Source: Planctomycetaceae bacterium
GTDB lineage: Bacteria > Planctomycetota > Planctomycetia > Planctomycetales > Planctomycetaceae
Length of the DNA stretch: 34,517 bases
NCBI GenBank assembly: GCA_028291565.1
Contig: JAQGHT010000557.1
Location: 1-34,517 of the forward strand
Direction: 5' to 3'
Part shown: piece after piece, positions 8,242-16,684 of the stretch
Numbering within the stretch: the stretch's first letter is position 1
Layout: each line of letters starts with the position of its first letter
Notes under the pieces: generated by a model
What the model saw: the letters and a program-made list of their open reading frames with translations, nothing else
Databases searched by the model: none
Told to the model about the DNA's origin: nothing
Translations under genes and position numbers: made by a program

Positions 8242-9141
8242 TTAAGACTTCATACCGCGAAATCGCTTCCGATCCAACCGACACGACAATAATTGCGTTG
8301 CGTTATCGGCGGCGGCCGCAATCCCAAATTGCACCGCGTCGATCACTTCGGCTCCTTCGTCCAATGCGACGGCGATTCCTGCCGCTAGGCTGTCGCCACA
8401 ACCGATCGGATTCACGACTTCAACTTGCGGCGGAATGAAATTCCAGGTCCTGCCCAGCGAACTGACCCACACCGCGTGCGGACCGTCGGTGATGACGACC
8501 CAGCGCGCCCCCTGCTCGTTCAAATCCAGCATCGCAGCTTGCAAGGCCAGATCATCAGTCAAATCTCGCCCCAACGTTTTGGCCAATTCGGCTCGGTTTG
8601 GTTTGACGAGAAATGGTCGGGCCGACAGAGCGTGCAGCAACTCTGGTCCGCGAATGTCCAGGATTGTACGCCCCGAGGTCTTCTTGACAAGGTCCAGATA
8701 ATACGTCGCTGGAGTCCCTTGTGGCAATGAGCCACTCAGTACAACCACTTCCGCAGATTCTGATTCGACTTGATAAATGTCCTGGAATTCGGCCAGTTCT
8801 GCTGCGGTAAACGCACCCGTATTCTCAACCAGTTCGGTCGTTGTGCGATTTCCCTGATCGAGAATCGTCGTACAAACTCGCGATACGCTACGTGTTTGCA
8901 CCCACCGCTGAGAGATACCTAGTGCGGCCAGATCCATCTGCATCGCAGAAAATGGCCATCCGCCGCCAGCCGACAGGAGCCGCGATTCAGCCCCCAGGAA
9001 ATGCGTGGCCACCCCAACATTTAATACCTTTCCCGACGCATACCAGTGGGCTTCCCGAGCCCGGTTGACCTCACCCGTTTCCACGTGGTCAAATACCAGA
9101 ATTTGCTGCCAGGCGGGTGTCAGTCCTGCCGCGAGAATCAT
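8242..9141 (-). CDS. PfkB-family sugar kinase (1-phosphofructokinase/tagatose-6-phosphate kinase-like)
   Basis: A 299-aa cytoplasmic kinase of the usual PfkB length. The N-terminal SGKVLNVGVATHFLGAES (about 36-53) matches the substrate-binding GKGxNVA region of the FruK/LacC branch. The C-terminal NPIGCGDSLAAGIAVAL holds the GAGD anion hole as GCGD, with Asp250 as expected catalytic base. VVLSGSLPQG (about 133-142) and KPNRAEL are also typical of hexose-phosphate kinases. Expected reaction: ATP-dependent phosphorylation of a sugar phosphate; the exact substrate cannot be read from sequence. Its ATG overlaps the stop of the alcohol dehydrogenase gene by 4 bp (ATGA), which indicates translational coupling and a shared pathway. 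Confidence 0.85.
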   Translation of the reverse strand: MILAAGLTPAWQQILVFDHVETGEVNRAREAHWYASGKVLNVGVATHFLGAESRLLSAGGGWPFSAMQMDLAALGISQRWVQTRSVSRVCTTILDQGNRTTTELVENTGAFTAAELAEFQDIYQVESESAEVVVLSGSLPQGTPATYYLDLVKKTSGRTILDIRGPELLHALSARPFLVKPNRAELAKTLGRDLTDDLALQAAMLDLNEQGARWVVITDGPHAVWVSSLGRTWNFIPPQVEVVNPIGCGDSLAAGIAVALDEGAEVIDAVQFGIAAAADNATQLLSCRLDRKRFRGMKS

Positions 9142-10322
9142 TGCAAAGACTCCAGAATCTCCAGCAATTCGACATCCGAAATCTTTCGTGGATTCCCGTC
9201 AAGACTGTTGCCATGCGAACTCTGCACGATGGCCGGCAGTTGGCTGGATTGCACACCCACCGCAGACAACCGGCGCGGGATCTTTAACTCGTCCAGCAAG
9301 TTGGTAATGGTGTCCAACCCCGCTTCAATGGCAGCTCGCGGACTGGCCCAGTTGCGGCCGGTCATGACCGTCATCACGCGTGCCAGTTCCACTTGACTTG
9401 CCTCCGCGTTCACGCGAATCGCGGTCGGCAAGAGCATCGCACAAGCCAGTCCGTGAGGAACTCGACAGTGGACTCCGAGCGCCGCGGCGATACCGTGTGC
9501 GACGCCCAATCCTGAATTTGCTAAAGCCATGCCGGACAACAAAGCCGATTGAGCCAATAGTTCTCGAGCCGGTCGATCATCCGGCTGATGGAAAGCCCGA
9601 CGGAGGGCCGCGACCACGCCTTCCAGGCCCCGTTGGCACAAGGCCTGCGGGATGGGCTTCGCGCGGCAGGAGATATTGCTTTCGATCAACTGCGTGAGTG
9701 CATCCATACCGGTCGCGGCGGTGACCGCGGCAGGAACGCTGACTGAAAGCTCGGGATCGATCAACACGAGCTTCGGGACCATCATGTCCGACCGCAGACT
9801 CTTTTTGAACGGCGGCGAATAAGAAGAAATGACAGCATTTTTCGTCGCTTCCGAACCCGTGCCACTCGTGGTCGGCAGGACGACGAGTGGCAATGGCTGC
9901 TGCTCAATCTTCAGGCCTTTGCCGACTCCTTCCAGGAAATCCAGCACGGAACTCCCGTGCGTATTCGTCAACAGCGCCGACACCGCTTTCGCCAGATCGA
10001 TCGCTGAGCCTCCGCCGACCGCAATGACGAAATCTCCGTCGGTGATCGAACTGGCTCGCAATTGATTTACGAGCTGGTCGACGTCACTCACTTCGGGTTC
10101 ATGCGTGATGGCCGCACACCGGATCGAATCAATGCCAACCGACTTGAGGTCGTCCAGAAGTGATTCAATCACGCCATTTTGATCGAGAGTCCGTGAGCCT
10201 GAAATCAGGAACGCCCTGCGACCCAGGCCGCGAACCAGATTTCCCAATTCGCTACGGCGTCCCCAACCGAATACGATGCGCGGCGGGGCGAAGAACTCAT
10301 AGGCAGGGAGTGATGACAGCAT
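9138..10322 (-). CDS. Iron-containing (group III) alcohol dehydrogenase
   Basis: A 394-aa protein of normal family length. The N-terminal NAD(P)-binding part holds AVGGGSAIDLAKAVS (about 101-115) and TTSGTGSEATKNAVI (about 151-165). The C-terminal helical metal domain holds TGMDALTQLIES (about 204-215), VAHGIAAALG (about 274-283) and VPHGLA (about 288-293). Relative to FucO-type enzymes, Asp207, His276 and His290 are present. The second metal His is Gln211 and the adjacent conserved His is Ala280. The metal preference, or even metal dependence, is therefore uncertain. No Shine-Dalgarno sequence is visible at the ATG. It forms a 4-bp overlapping operon with the downstream PfkB kinase, suggesting oxidation or reduction of a sugar-derived alcohol or aldehyde; the substrate is unknown. 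Confidence 0.85.
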   Translation of the reverse strand: MLSSLPAYEFFAPPRIVFGWGRRSELGNLVRGLGRRAFLISGSRTLDQNGVIESLLDDLKSVGIDSIRCAAITHEPEVSDVDQLVNQLRASSITDGDFVIAVGGGSAIDLAKAVSALLTNTHGSSVLDFLEGVGKGLKIEQQPLPLVVLPTTSGTGSEATKNAVISSYSPPFKKSLRSDMMVPKLVLIDPELSVSVPAAVTAATGMDALTQLIESNISCRAKPIPQALCQRGLEGVVAALRRAFHQPDDRPARELLAQSALLSGMALANSGLGVAHGIAAALGVHCRVPHGLACAMLLPTAIRVNAEASQVELARVMTVMTGRNWASPRAAIEAGLDTITNLLDELKIPRRLSAVGVQSSQLPAIVQSSHGNSLDGNPRKISDVELLEILESLQ

Positions 10323-10361
10323 TGCAGGAGGATAATTGGTGTTTGACCGATTATCAATCCT

Positions 10362-10576
10362 TGTGGCATGACACTCTGTGTCGTGATCAGTGAGTCAGGA
10401 GCGAAGCGACTGGCGAGGTATCATCCGCGTGATTTCACCCGATCATCAGTTCACACCAACCATTAGCTTTTTTCAGCTTTTTCGCAGAGTCAATTCCAAC
10501 GCGTTCTGTTCGAAGGATGCCGCGCCAGTCGCTGCGCTTCTAGCTCGCCTCTTGCGACACGGAGTGTCGCACCACA
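10362..10576. repeat. Palindromic MITE/REP-like element 1 with about 61-bp inverted arms
   Basis: The left arm 10362-10422 and the reverse complement of 10516-10576 align without gaps over 61 nt with about three quarters identity. Each arm contains its own hairpin: 10367-10385 (CATGACAC-TCT-GTGTCGTG) and 10554-10570 (GCGACAC-GGA-GTGTCGC). Both also share an inner AGCGACTGGCG block. The 93-bp centre is AT-richer and non-coding. It sits between the alcohol dehydrogenase start and tilS, so both promoters must lie within or beside it. No transposase is present. Confidence 0.75.
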
Positions 10577-10739
10577 TTGGGGCCTATTCCGCACAAGCCA
10601 GAGGCTTATGCTACGACAAAGCTGGACGAACTCTGAAGCGAAGGGCTATTATCCGGCGTCGGTCTCGGCAAAGTCTGCTCAAATACAAAGCGGATGCGTC
10701 GAGTTTCTCTTTCGAACGACTTTTGGGAGTCTGTTTCCG

Positions 10740-11768
10740 TTGTCATTCACCTCGAGTTCTGATTCCTCCGACTTCGTTTCAGCCTTAAAGATTGGTTGCG
10801 AAGCATGCCGGACTCGGGGTTCCAGGATTCTCGTCGCCGTTTCGGGAGGGGCGGATAGCGTCGCGTTACTACGCGGCCTGACGGCCCTGCGAGAATCCCT
10901 TGAACTCGAAATTCATGTCGGACACCTGAATCACTTGCTGCGAGGCGACGCGTCGGACGCGGATGCGGATTGGGTGCTGACCCTGAGTCGAAATCTCGGT
11001 CTACCATGTCATCTGGGAACTCGCTCAGTGCTGAGCATGGCTGAACTGGGTAAGCAGGGCCTCGAAGGAGCGGCCCGGATGGCCCGCCGTCAGTTTCTGG
11101 CGCAAGTCGCCCGTGAAAACGAATGCACGCAAATCGCAGTGGCCCATACATCGGATGATCAGGTTGAAACGATTCTGCACCACATCATTCGCGGCACTGG
11201 GTTTGCGGGATTGGCCGGGATGCAACCCCTCGATTTCGGCAGTCCGGTTCCTTTTGTGCGTCCGATGCTGGCGATCAATCGCCAGCAGGTTGAGAGTTTT
11301 CTCGCGATTCTCGGACAAGACTTTCGCACAGATATGACGAATCAAGATACTGATCTAACCCGGAATCGAATTCGGCACGAATTGCTGCCCACTCTGGAGC
11401 GCGAATACAATCCTCAAGTCCGGCAAGCACTTTTACGACTGGGTCAGCAAGCCCGGGACGTTCATTCGGACGAACGTGACCTTTCTGAACAATTATTGAG
11501 CGAGTCGCTATTAGAGAGTTCTCCGCAACTCTGCCGACTGCTCTGCGAACCGTTTCAGAATCAGCCTCCGCATCGCATTCGCGAGTGCTTCGTCGGGCTC
11601 TGGAAAAAACAGAACTGGCCCCGCCAGCAAATGGGGTTTCGAGATTGGAATCGTCTCGTCGAATTGCTGCAGCAACCGGAGGGAGCGATGGATCTCCCGG
11701 GCCGAATTCACGTTCGGCGCAGAGGCGGACTACTGGTGATCAGTGTGTCACGACTCTCCGAGTCGTGA
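10740..11768 (+). CDS. tilS: tRNA(Ile)-lysidine synthase
   Basis: Converts C34 of the CAU-anticodon tRNA-Ile to lysidine using ATP and lysine, so that it reads AUA; normally essential. The PP-loop motif VAVSGGADSVALL, the HTSDDQVET motif and the TRNRIRHELLP motif are all present and diagnostic of TilS. The open frame runs from an ATG at 10608, but the first 44 residues lack family character. A TTG at 10740, with a GGGAG about 11 nt upstream, gives 342 aa beginning SFTSSSDSSDF. The true start is uncertain. The C-terminal substrate-binding region is short compared with E. coli TilS. The last codons form the hairpin at 11749-11767. It converges with dnaE, leaving 72 bp. Confidence 0.88.
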   Translation: MSFTSSSDSSDFVSALKIGCEACRTRGSRILVAVSGGADSVALLRGLTALRESLELEIHVGHLNHLLRGDASDADADWVLTLSRNLGLPCHLGTRSVLSMAELGKQGLEGAARMARRQFLAQVARENECTQIAVAHTSDDQVETILHHIIRGTGFAGLAGMQPLDFGSPVPFVRPMLAINRQQVESFLAILGQDFRTDMTNQDTDLTRNRIRHELLPTLEREYNPQVRQALLRLGQQARDVHSDERDLSEQLLSESLLESSPQLCRLLCEPFQNQPPHRIRECFVGLWKKQNWPRQQMGFRDWNRLVELLQQPEGAMDLPGRIHVRRRGGLLVISVSRLSES

Positions 11769-11830
11769 AATGATTTCAACGTGAGGCGCTAATCCAACGT
11801 TGTCGTCCGCACATTTCACGACACGGAGTG
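11749..11830. repeat. Palindromic element 2 between tilS and dnaE
   Basis: A perfect 8-bp hairpin, CACGACTC-TCC-GAGTCGTG (11749-11767), overlaps the last codons and stop of tilS. The inverted half CATTTCACGACACGGAGTG (11812-11830) mirrors the left GAGTCGTGAAATG. The GACAC-GGA-GTGT core is the same as in the hairpins of element 1 at 10367-10385 and 10554-10570. It sits between converging genes and could end transcription from both sides, although no clear U-tract follows. Confidence 0.6.
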
Positions 11831-11840
11831 TTTGGCCAGA

Positions 11841-14800
11841 CTACTCTGAATACGAATTCTGCTTTGTTTTCTTTCGAGCGTCGCCAATAAATCGGATGTT
11901 CTGTTTGCCTAACAGCTCTGACAGTTGTCGCTCCATTTGAGCATCTGCCGTGACACGCAGGTCTGACGAGACCGGGAATTTGAATTTCTTTTCCGGGTTC
12001 GCATCATCGAATGACTCGATCAGCACGACGACATCACATTTGCCTGGAAAGTTGCAGAGAATGCCGCGGGCCTGCACGAAATCGGCTTCCGTGTGCATGC
12101 CTTTTTGAAAACGTAAGATGACTTTTTCCGTGAATTTCTTATCCGCCGCTTCCAGAGTGATAATTTCAGAGACGACCAGGTTTGGCTCACGGTTCTTCTT
12201 ATCGATTCGGCCCCGGACAAACACGATTTCTTCCGATTTGACCAGTTCGCCCTGCCGAGAAAAATCTTCTGGCCACATGATGCACCGCATGATGCCCGTC
12301 ACGTCTTCCAGGTCGAAATTCACGTATTTGGAGTGGCCGTTCTTGCTCGGCTTCTTGGTTTGGGCCTTCTTGATCGAGCCAATCATGCCCCCGACCATCA
12401 CTTCGGTGCGGTCTTCCAAACCGGCCAGGTCTTTGTTGACGTGCGACGCATACGCCGACAGTTTTGTCGAATGCTCGGTGAGCGGATGCGATGTCAAATA
12501 AAAGCCGATCACTTCTTTTTCGAAGGCCAGGATCTGACTGTGTGTCAATTCCGGCACTTCAGGCAGTGCGAGTGGTGCTGCGACCTGTCCTGCCTTCGTC
12601 GGCTTCTCGTCTTCATCACCAAACAAACTCTTCTGGCCGCTCAGCCGATCACGTTGTTTGGACGCCGAGCCTTGAATGGCGCGCTCAACAACCGCCAGAT
12701 GCTGTGATCGTGACGCTTTGAAGGAATCCAAGGCGCCGGCCTTAATCAGGATTTCGAGTGCACCCTTCGAGAGCACCTTGGAATCCAGACGTTCGGCCAG
12801 GTCGAAGATATTCTTGAACGGACCGCGCGCCTGCCGTTCGATGGCCAGAGCTTTGACGACTGGAGTTCCCAGTCCCTTGATCGCTGAGAGACCGAAGGAG
12901 AGTTCTTTGTCACCAACAACACTAAATTCCGTATCGGACCGATTCACGTCTGGTGGATAGAGTTTCAAATTCATCCGTCGGGCGTCGTCCACGTGTTCGT
13001 TGATCCGCTCGGTGTCTTCCATTTCGCAAGACAACAGTGCGGCCATGAATTCGGCGGGAAAATGGGCTTTCAGAAACGCCGTTTGGTAGGCGATGGCACC
13101 GTAGGCCGTGGAGTGCGACTTATTGAAGCCATACCCGGCAAATTTCTCGATCATGTCCCAGAATTCACCGGCCTGCTTCTGGTCGAGACCTTCCTGCTGA
13201 GACCCCTTCAAGAATTGCTCCTTGAATTTCATCATCAAGTCGAGCTTTTTCTTACTGATCGCCTTAATACAGGCATAGGACGAGGAGAGCTCGATCCCGC
13301 CCAGGCGATTCAGGATCCGCATCACCTGTTCCTGGTACACCATCACACCATACGTCTCATTGAGAATGTCATCAATGATGGGGTGGACTTTGGGATGGGG
13401 TTCTTTTTTGTTTTTGACGTTGACATACGTCATCACCATGCCGCCTTCGAGCGGGCCGGGGCGATACAATGCCGAGGTGGCGATGATGTCCAGGAAGCTG
13501 TCCGGCCGCATCTTTTGCAGCAGATCACGCATTCCACCACTTTCCAACTGGAAGATCCCTTTTGTCTCGCCGCGTTGCAGCAAGGCAAAGGTCGCCTTAT
13601 CGTCCATCGGAAATTTTTGCGGATCGATGTCTCTTCCGGTCCGCTTTTTGACGTTGATCACGGCCTTGTCGAGAATCGTCAGATTCCGCAAGCCGAGAAA
13701 GTCCATCTTCAGCAGGCCGGCCTTTTCGACCTCGGTCCACTGCGTGATGATTTCTTCCTTGCCGGTGATCCTCTGGAGCGGCACGTATTCGACAAGCGGC
13801 CGGTCACCGATCACCACGCCCGCGGCATGGGTGCCGCAGCTGCGGGCCAAGCCCTCCAGCTTCATGCCGATGTCCAGGACTTCCTTGATCTGAGCGTCAT
13901 TGTTGTAGGCTTCCAGCAAGTCTGGACTTTCCTGAATGGCATCCTTCAATTTAATGTTCAGAGTTTCAGGAACGGACTTGGCCACCTCGTCGACTCGATC
14001 GAGTGGAATTTGTAACGCGCGGGCCACGTCGCGAATTACGGCCCGAGCCTTCAACGTGCCGAACGTCCCGATCTGAGCGACGTTTTCGCTGCCGTATTTC
14101 TGCTTCACATAATTGATGACCAGTTCGCGGCGATCACGACAGAAGTCGATATCGATATCCGGCGCCTCAACACGGTTCGGATCCAGGAAGCGTTCAAACA
14201 GCAAGTCGTATTTAAGCGGGCAGACGTTACTCAGTCCCAGTGTATAGGCCACCAGAGCACCGCAAGCCGAACCACGTGCCAGGCAGGGGATTCCGTTTTC
14301 GGTTGCGAATCGAGCGAAATCCCAGACGATTAAGAAATAGCTGGCGAATCCCATCTTCCCGATGACGCCCAGTTCAAATTTCAAACGGTCGAGATATTTC
14401 TGGTCATTCGCGTTTTCACCATAGCGCCAAATCAGACCCTTTTCACACAACTCCCGCAGATAATCGATATCCTTCTTCTCGTCCGGGGGGGTGAAAACAG
14501 GGAAGTGCCGCGTTTTCAGATCGAGTTGGATATCGACTTTGTTTGCAATTTCCTGGCTTCGTGCGACGGCGTCATCCAGACCGGGAAATGCTTGATACAT
14601 TTGCTCGGGCGAGCGCAGGAAGAATTGGTCACTGTCGAGTCGCATGCGTTTGGTGTCGGCTCGGCTGGTATGTGTATTAACGCAGAGCAGTACGTCGTGC
14701 GCGGCAGCATCTTCCTGGGTCAGGTAATGCGTATCGCTGGTGGCCACGAGCGGCACGCCGAGCTCTTTGGACAGATCAATCGTCCCTTCGGCACACAGTC

Positions 14801-15368
14801 GCTGGATTTCCAGACCGCAGTTCTGGATTTCCAGGTAATAATCGTCGCCAAAGGTCTTGCGGTACCAGCCCACGACGTTACGGGCTTCGTCCATCCGATT
14901 TTCGAGGATCATTGACGAAAGTTCGGCCGAACAGCAACCCGAAAGACAAATCAACCCTTCGTGATGCTTGGCCAGAATTTCCTTGTCAATTCGCGGCTTA
15001 TAGTAAAAGCCTTCCAGGAAGGCGTAAGAAGCCAGCTTGATCAGATTCTGGAAACCGACGCGATTCTTGGCCAGTAACGTCAGGTGGAAACTGGCTTCCT
15101 TGGTCCGTGAGGCGCCCCCTTTTTCGAACCGGCTGCCAGGCGCGATATAGGCTTCATAACCCAGGATGGGGTTGATCCCGCCGTCCTTGCATTTGGAGTA
15201 AAACTCCAGGGCGCCATACAGATTACCATGGTCGGTAATCGCCAGCGAATTCATTCCCAGTTCCTTGGTCTTCTTGACCAGGTCGGGGATGCGGTTCGCT
15301 CCATCCAGCAGGCTGTACTGAGTATGGCAATGCAGGTGAGCGAAAGGGCGAGCGACAGCTTCAGCCAT
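11841..15368 (-). CDS. dnaE: DNA polymerase III subunit alpha
   Basis: A 1175-aa replicative polymerase of typical DnaE1 length. The N-terminal PHP domain starts with HLHCHTQYSLLDG (11-23) and ITDHGNL (44-50). The palm carries PDIDIDF with Asp404 and Asp406, and KMDFLGLRNLT with Asp556, which match the three catalytic aspartates of E. coli DnaE (401, 403, 555). The region RSCGTHAAGVVI and the finger segment SHSTAYGAIAYQTAFLKAH are intact. An OB-fold region (VMVGGMIGSIKKAQTKK, about 1000-1070) follows. The ATG at 15368 has only a weak upstream GGGA. A promoter candidate is annotated at 15488-15516. It is almost certainly the main chromosomal replicase. Confidence 0.97.
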   Translation of the reverse strand: MAEAVARPFAHLHCHTQYSLLDGANRIPDLVKKTKELGMNSLAITDHGNLYGALEFYSKCKDGGINPILGYEAYIAPGSRFEKGGASRTKEASFHLTLLAKNRVGFQNLIKLASYAFLEGFYYKPRIDKEILAKHHEGLICLSGCCSAELSSMILENRMDEARNVVGWYRKTFGDDYYLEIQNCGLEIQRLCAEGTIDLSKELGVPLVATSDTHYLTQEDAAAHDVLLCVNTHTSRADTKRMRLDSDQFFLRSPEQMYQAFPGLDDAVARSQEIANKVDIQLDLKTRHFPVFTPPDEKKDIDYLRELCEKGLIWRYGENANDQKYLDRLKFELGVIGKMGFASYFLIVWDFARFATENGIPCLARGSACGALVAYTLGLSNVCPLKYDLLFERFLDPNRVEAPDIDIDFCRDRRELVINYVKQKYGSENVAQIGTFGTLKARAVIRDVARALQIPLDRVDEVAKSVPETLNIKLKDAIQESPDLLEAYNNDAQIKEVLDIGMKLEGLARSCGTHAAGVVIGDRPLVEYVPLQRITGKEEIITQWTEVEKAGLLKMDFLGLRNLTILDKAVINVKKRTGRDIDPQKFPMDDKATFALLQRGETKGIFQLESGGMRDLLQKMRPDSFLDIIATSALYRPGPLEGGMVMTYVNVKNKKEPHPKVHPIIDDILNETYGVMVYQEQVMRILNRLGGIELSSSYACIKAISKKKLDLMMKFKEQFLKGSQQEGLDQKQAGEFWDMIEKFAGYGFNKSHSTAYGAIAYQTAFLKAHFPAEFMAALLSCEMEDTERINEHVDDARRMNLKLYPPDVNRSDTEFSVVGDKELSFGLSAIKGLGTPVVKALAIERQARGPFKNIFDLAERLDSKVLSKGALEILIKAGALDSFKASRSQHLAVVERAIQGSASKQRDRLSGQKSLFGDEDEKPTKAGQVAAPLALPEVPELTHSQILAFEKEVIGFYLTSHPLTEHSTKLSAYASHVNKDLAGLEDRTEVMVGGMIGSIKKAQTKKPSKNGHSKYVNFDLEDVTGIMRCIMWPEDFSRQGELVKSEEIVFVRGRIDKKNREPNLVVSEIITLEAADKKFTEKVILRFQKGMHTEADFVQARGILCNFPGKCDVVVLIESFDDANPEKKFKFPVSSDLRVTADAQMERQLSELLGKQNIRFIGDARKKTKQNSYSE

Positions 15369-15487
15369 GAGTCCATTCCCAATAGAAAACGACAGACGCC
15401 GCTGACAAATTTGTCAAACACGGGTCGCGCGGGACGAGAAGGCCTCGCCACTTTCTGATGCACGGGATCCCGGCTGTCGTGGCGGGT

Positions 15488-15516
15488 ATTCTACACGATC
15501 CCGGGTGATCACCCAA
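15488..15516 (-). promoter_or_regulatory. Sigma-70-type promoter candidate for dnaE
   Basis: On the minus strand, TTGGGT and TAGAAT are separated by exactly 17 nt. The -10 matches TATAAT at five of six positions. The spacer overlaps a 12-bp perfect palindrome GGGTGATCACCC (15503-15514) that could be an operator. Transcription would begin near 15481, giving a leader of about 113 nt before dnaE. Read by eye only. Confidence 0.45.
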
Positions 15517-15719
15517 GCGTGACGCGCATTAAGGCGAGCCGGGAATCAGCGCAATCGTTTTGATTGGCGAAGTCAATCGTCGTTTCTACGAAAGGCACGC
15601 ATGAATTCAAAGCACGGCCGACTGAAATCGTCATCCCAAGTTTGGAGTAACGTCTTCAGCCGGCGCGGTGGACTTCCGCCGCAAATCGGCAATGCAAAGC
15701 AACCGACTTCGTGCGGTCA

Positions 15720-16068
15720 GCCTTCAGGTTTTGAAGTTGCGCTGTTTGAGCGATTTAAAACGAGAATTGAAGACCATTCCGTATTTGCAGACCAACGGGC
15801 GGCGATTCGACAGCCCAAGCCAACGGCCTGGGATTGGCCCTTGATGAATCTCACAAGCCCCAAACGGGGCGCACCCGACGCCAACCTCCAACTGGGTTTG
15901 AGACAGCTCAGGTTGCGGCCCGTTGGGGCTTGTGAGATTCATTGATCGCACTTGTCCCAAGCCGATGGCCTGGGCTGTCGAATCGCTACCCTTTGGGCCG
16001 CAAAAGCCGACAAGTCGGAACATCTGCACAATAGCCAATCAAAGAGTGCAACTTCAAAGCCTTCAGGC
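15720..16068. repeat. Long palindromic element 3 (about 350 bp)
   Basis: Nested inverted segments share one centre near 15894. 15720-15743 pairs with 16045-16068. 15802-15833 pairs with 15955-15986 (3 mismatches in 32). 15845-15868 pairs with 15920-15944, including the identical 18-nt ATGAATCTCACAAGCCCC. The inner loop carries CAACCT/AGGTTG. Short open frames on both strands are mirror products of the palindrome, not genes. The element fills most of the space between the dnaE promoter and the Dabb gene end. The outermost motif (TTTGAAGTTGCACTCTTTG in the right arm's reverse complement) recurs near the window's right end. Confidence 0.75.
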
Positions 16069-16082
16069 GGGATTCCCACTTT

Positions 16083-16406
16083 TCAATTGCTCACATTGGC
16101 GTCGAACACGCGGACGAGCTTCCAATTGGGTTTGTTTTCTTCAATGAACTGCTTGTGGCGGGTATGGACCTGATAATCGTCGTGGGCCTTACGGCTTTCG
16201 AAAACCATCTGCAGAGCGACATCGAAGCCACGATCATTCACTTCGCGATCCAGGTCCGGAACCAGAGTTCCCGCTGCGAATAAAACCGTGCCTGGATGAG
16301 CGGTCAGGTATTTGTTGCAGGCGGCAACCAACTTTTGCTTGGCGGCCTCGGAATTGTCATGCAGAGTGAAATAAACCATGTGCCCAATCATTTGCGTTCC
16401 AGCCAT
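16083..16406 (-). CDS. Dabb-domain (stress-responsive alpha/beta barrel) protein
   Basis: A 107-aa protein. GAGGA 8 nt upstream supports the ATG at 16406. The sequence fits the dimeric ferredoxin-like Dabb fold: a first strand GHMVYFTLHD, a helix EAAKQKLVAACNKYLTAHPG, then TLVPDLDREVNDRGFDVALQMVFESRKAHDDYQVHTRHKQFIEE with the typical D-x-A-L...F-x-s-x-x-a-h-x-x-Y-x-x-H-x-x-H pattern. Family proteins are small cytosolic dimers, some of them stress-induced, and a few are enzymes of polyketide cyclisation; no catalytic role can be assigned. It stands alone, next to palindromic element 3. Confidence 0.85.
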   Translation of the reverse strand: MAGTQMIGHMVYFTLHDNSEAAKQKLVAACNKYLTAHPGTVLFAAGTLVPDLDREVNDRGFDVALQMVFESRKAHDDYQVHTRHKQFIEENKPNWKLVRVFDANVSN

Positions 16407-16684
16407 TCAATCAATCCTCGTTCAGGAAAAAAGTTCTCGCGCACCAAATCTGCCAGAAAGCGCGTGTACGTTGAAGAGTTTAATGAAAACCGCTTCGAAT
16501 GCGAGTCTCGGAAAGACTGCCTCGAATTCCAGCGTCGTGAGGGATCTTGCGCGGCTGATTTCCGCGGAGCCACGTCTACGAAATCTTGGGTCTCAGCCCA
16601 GAAACCGAGCGAACCGCCCCAAACACTGGCGCAACTTCAAGATGTGGAGGCGCGACTCCATTGATCGTTATCCGACGGCGCGAA

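Noticed and set aside
10362-10576. CRISPR-like repeat array
   Set aside because: The repeats are inverted, unequal and only paired, with no regular spacers and no cas genes nearby.
12993-14015. 340-codon plus-strand open frame
   Set aside because: It lies wholly antisense to dnaE, whose catalytic motifs are intact; the frame is a shadow of dnaE codon bias.
15601-16038. Short open frames on both strands within palindromic element 3
   Set aside because: Their translations mirror each other because the DNA is palindromic; neither has a start site or family match.
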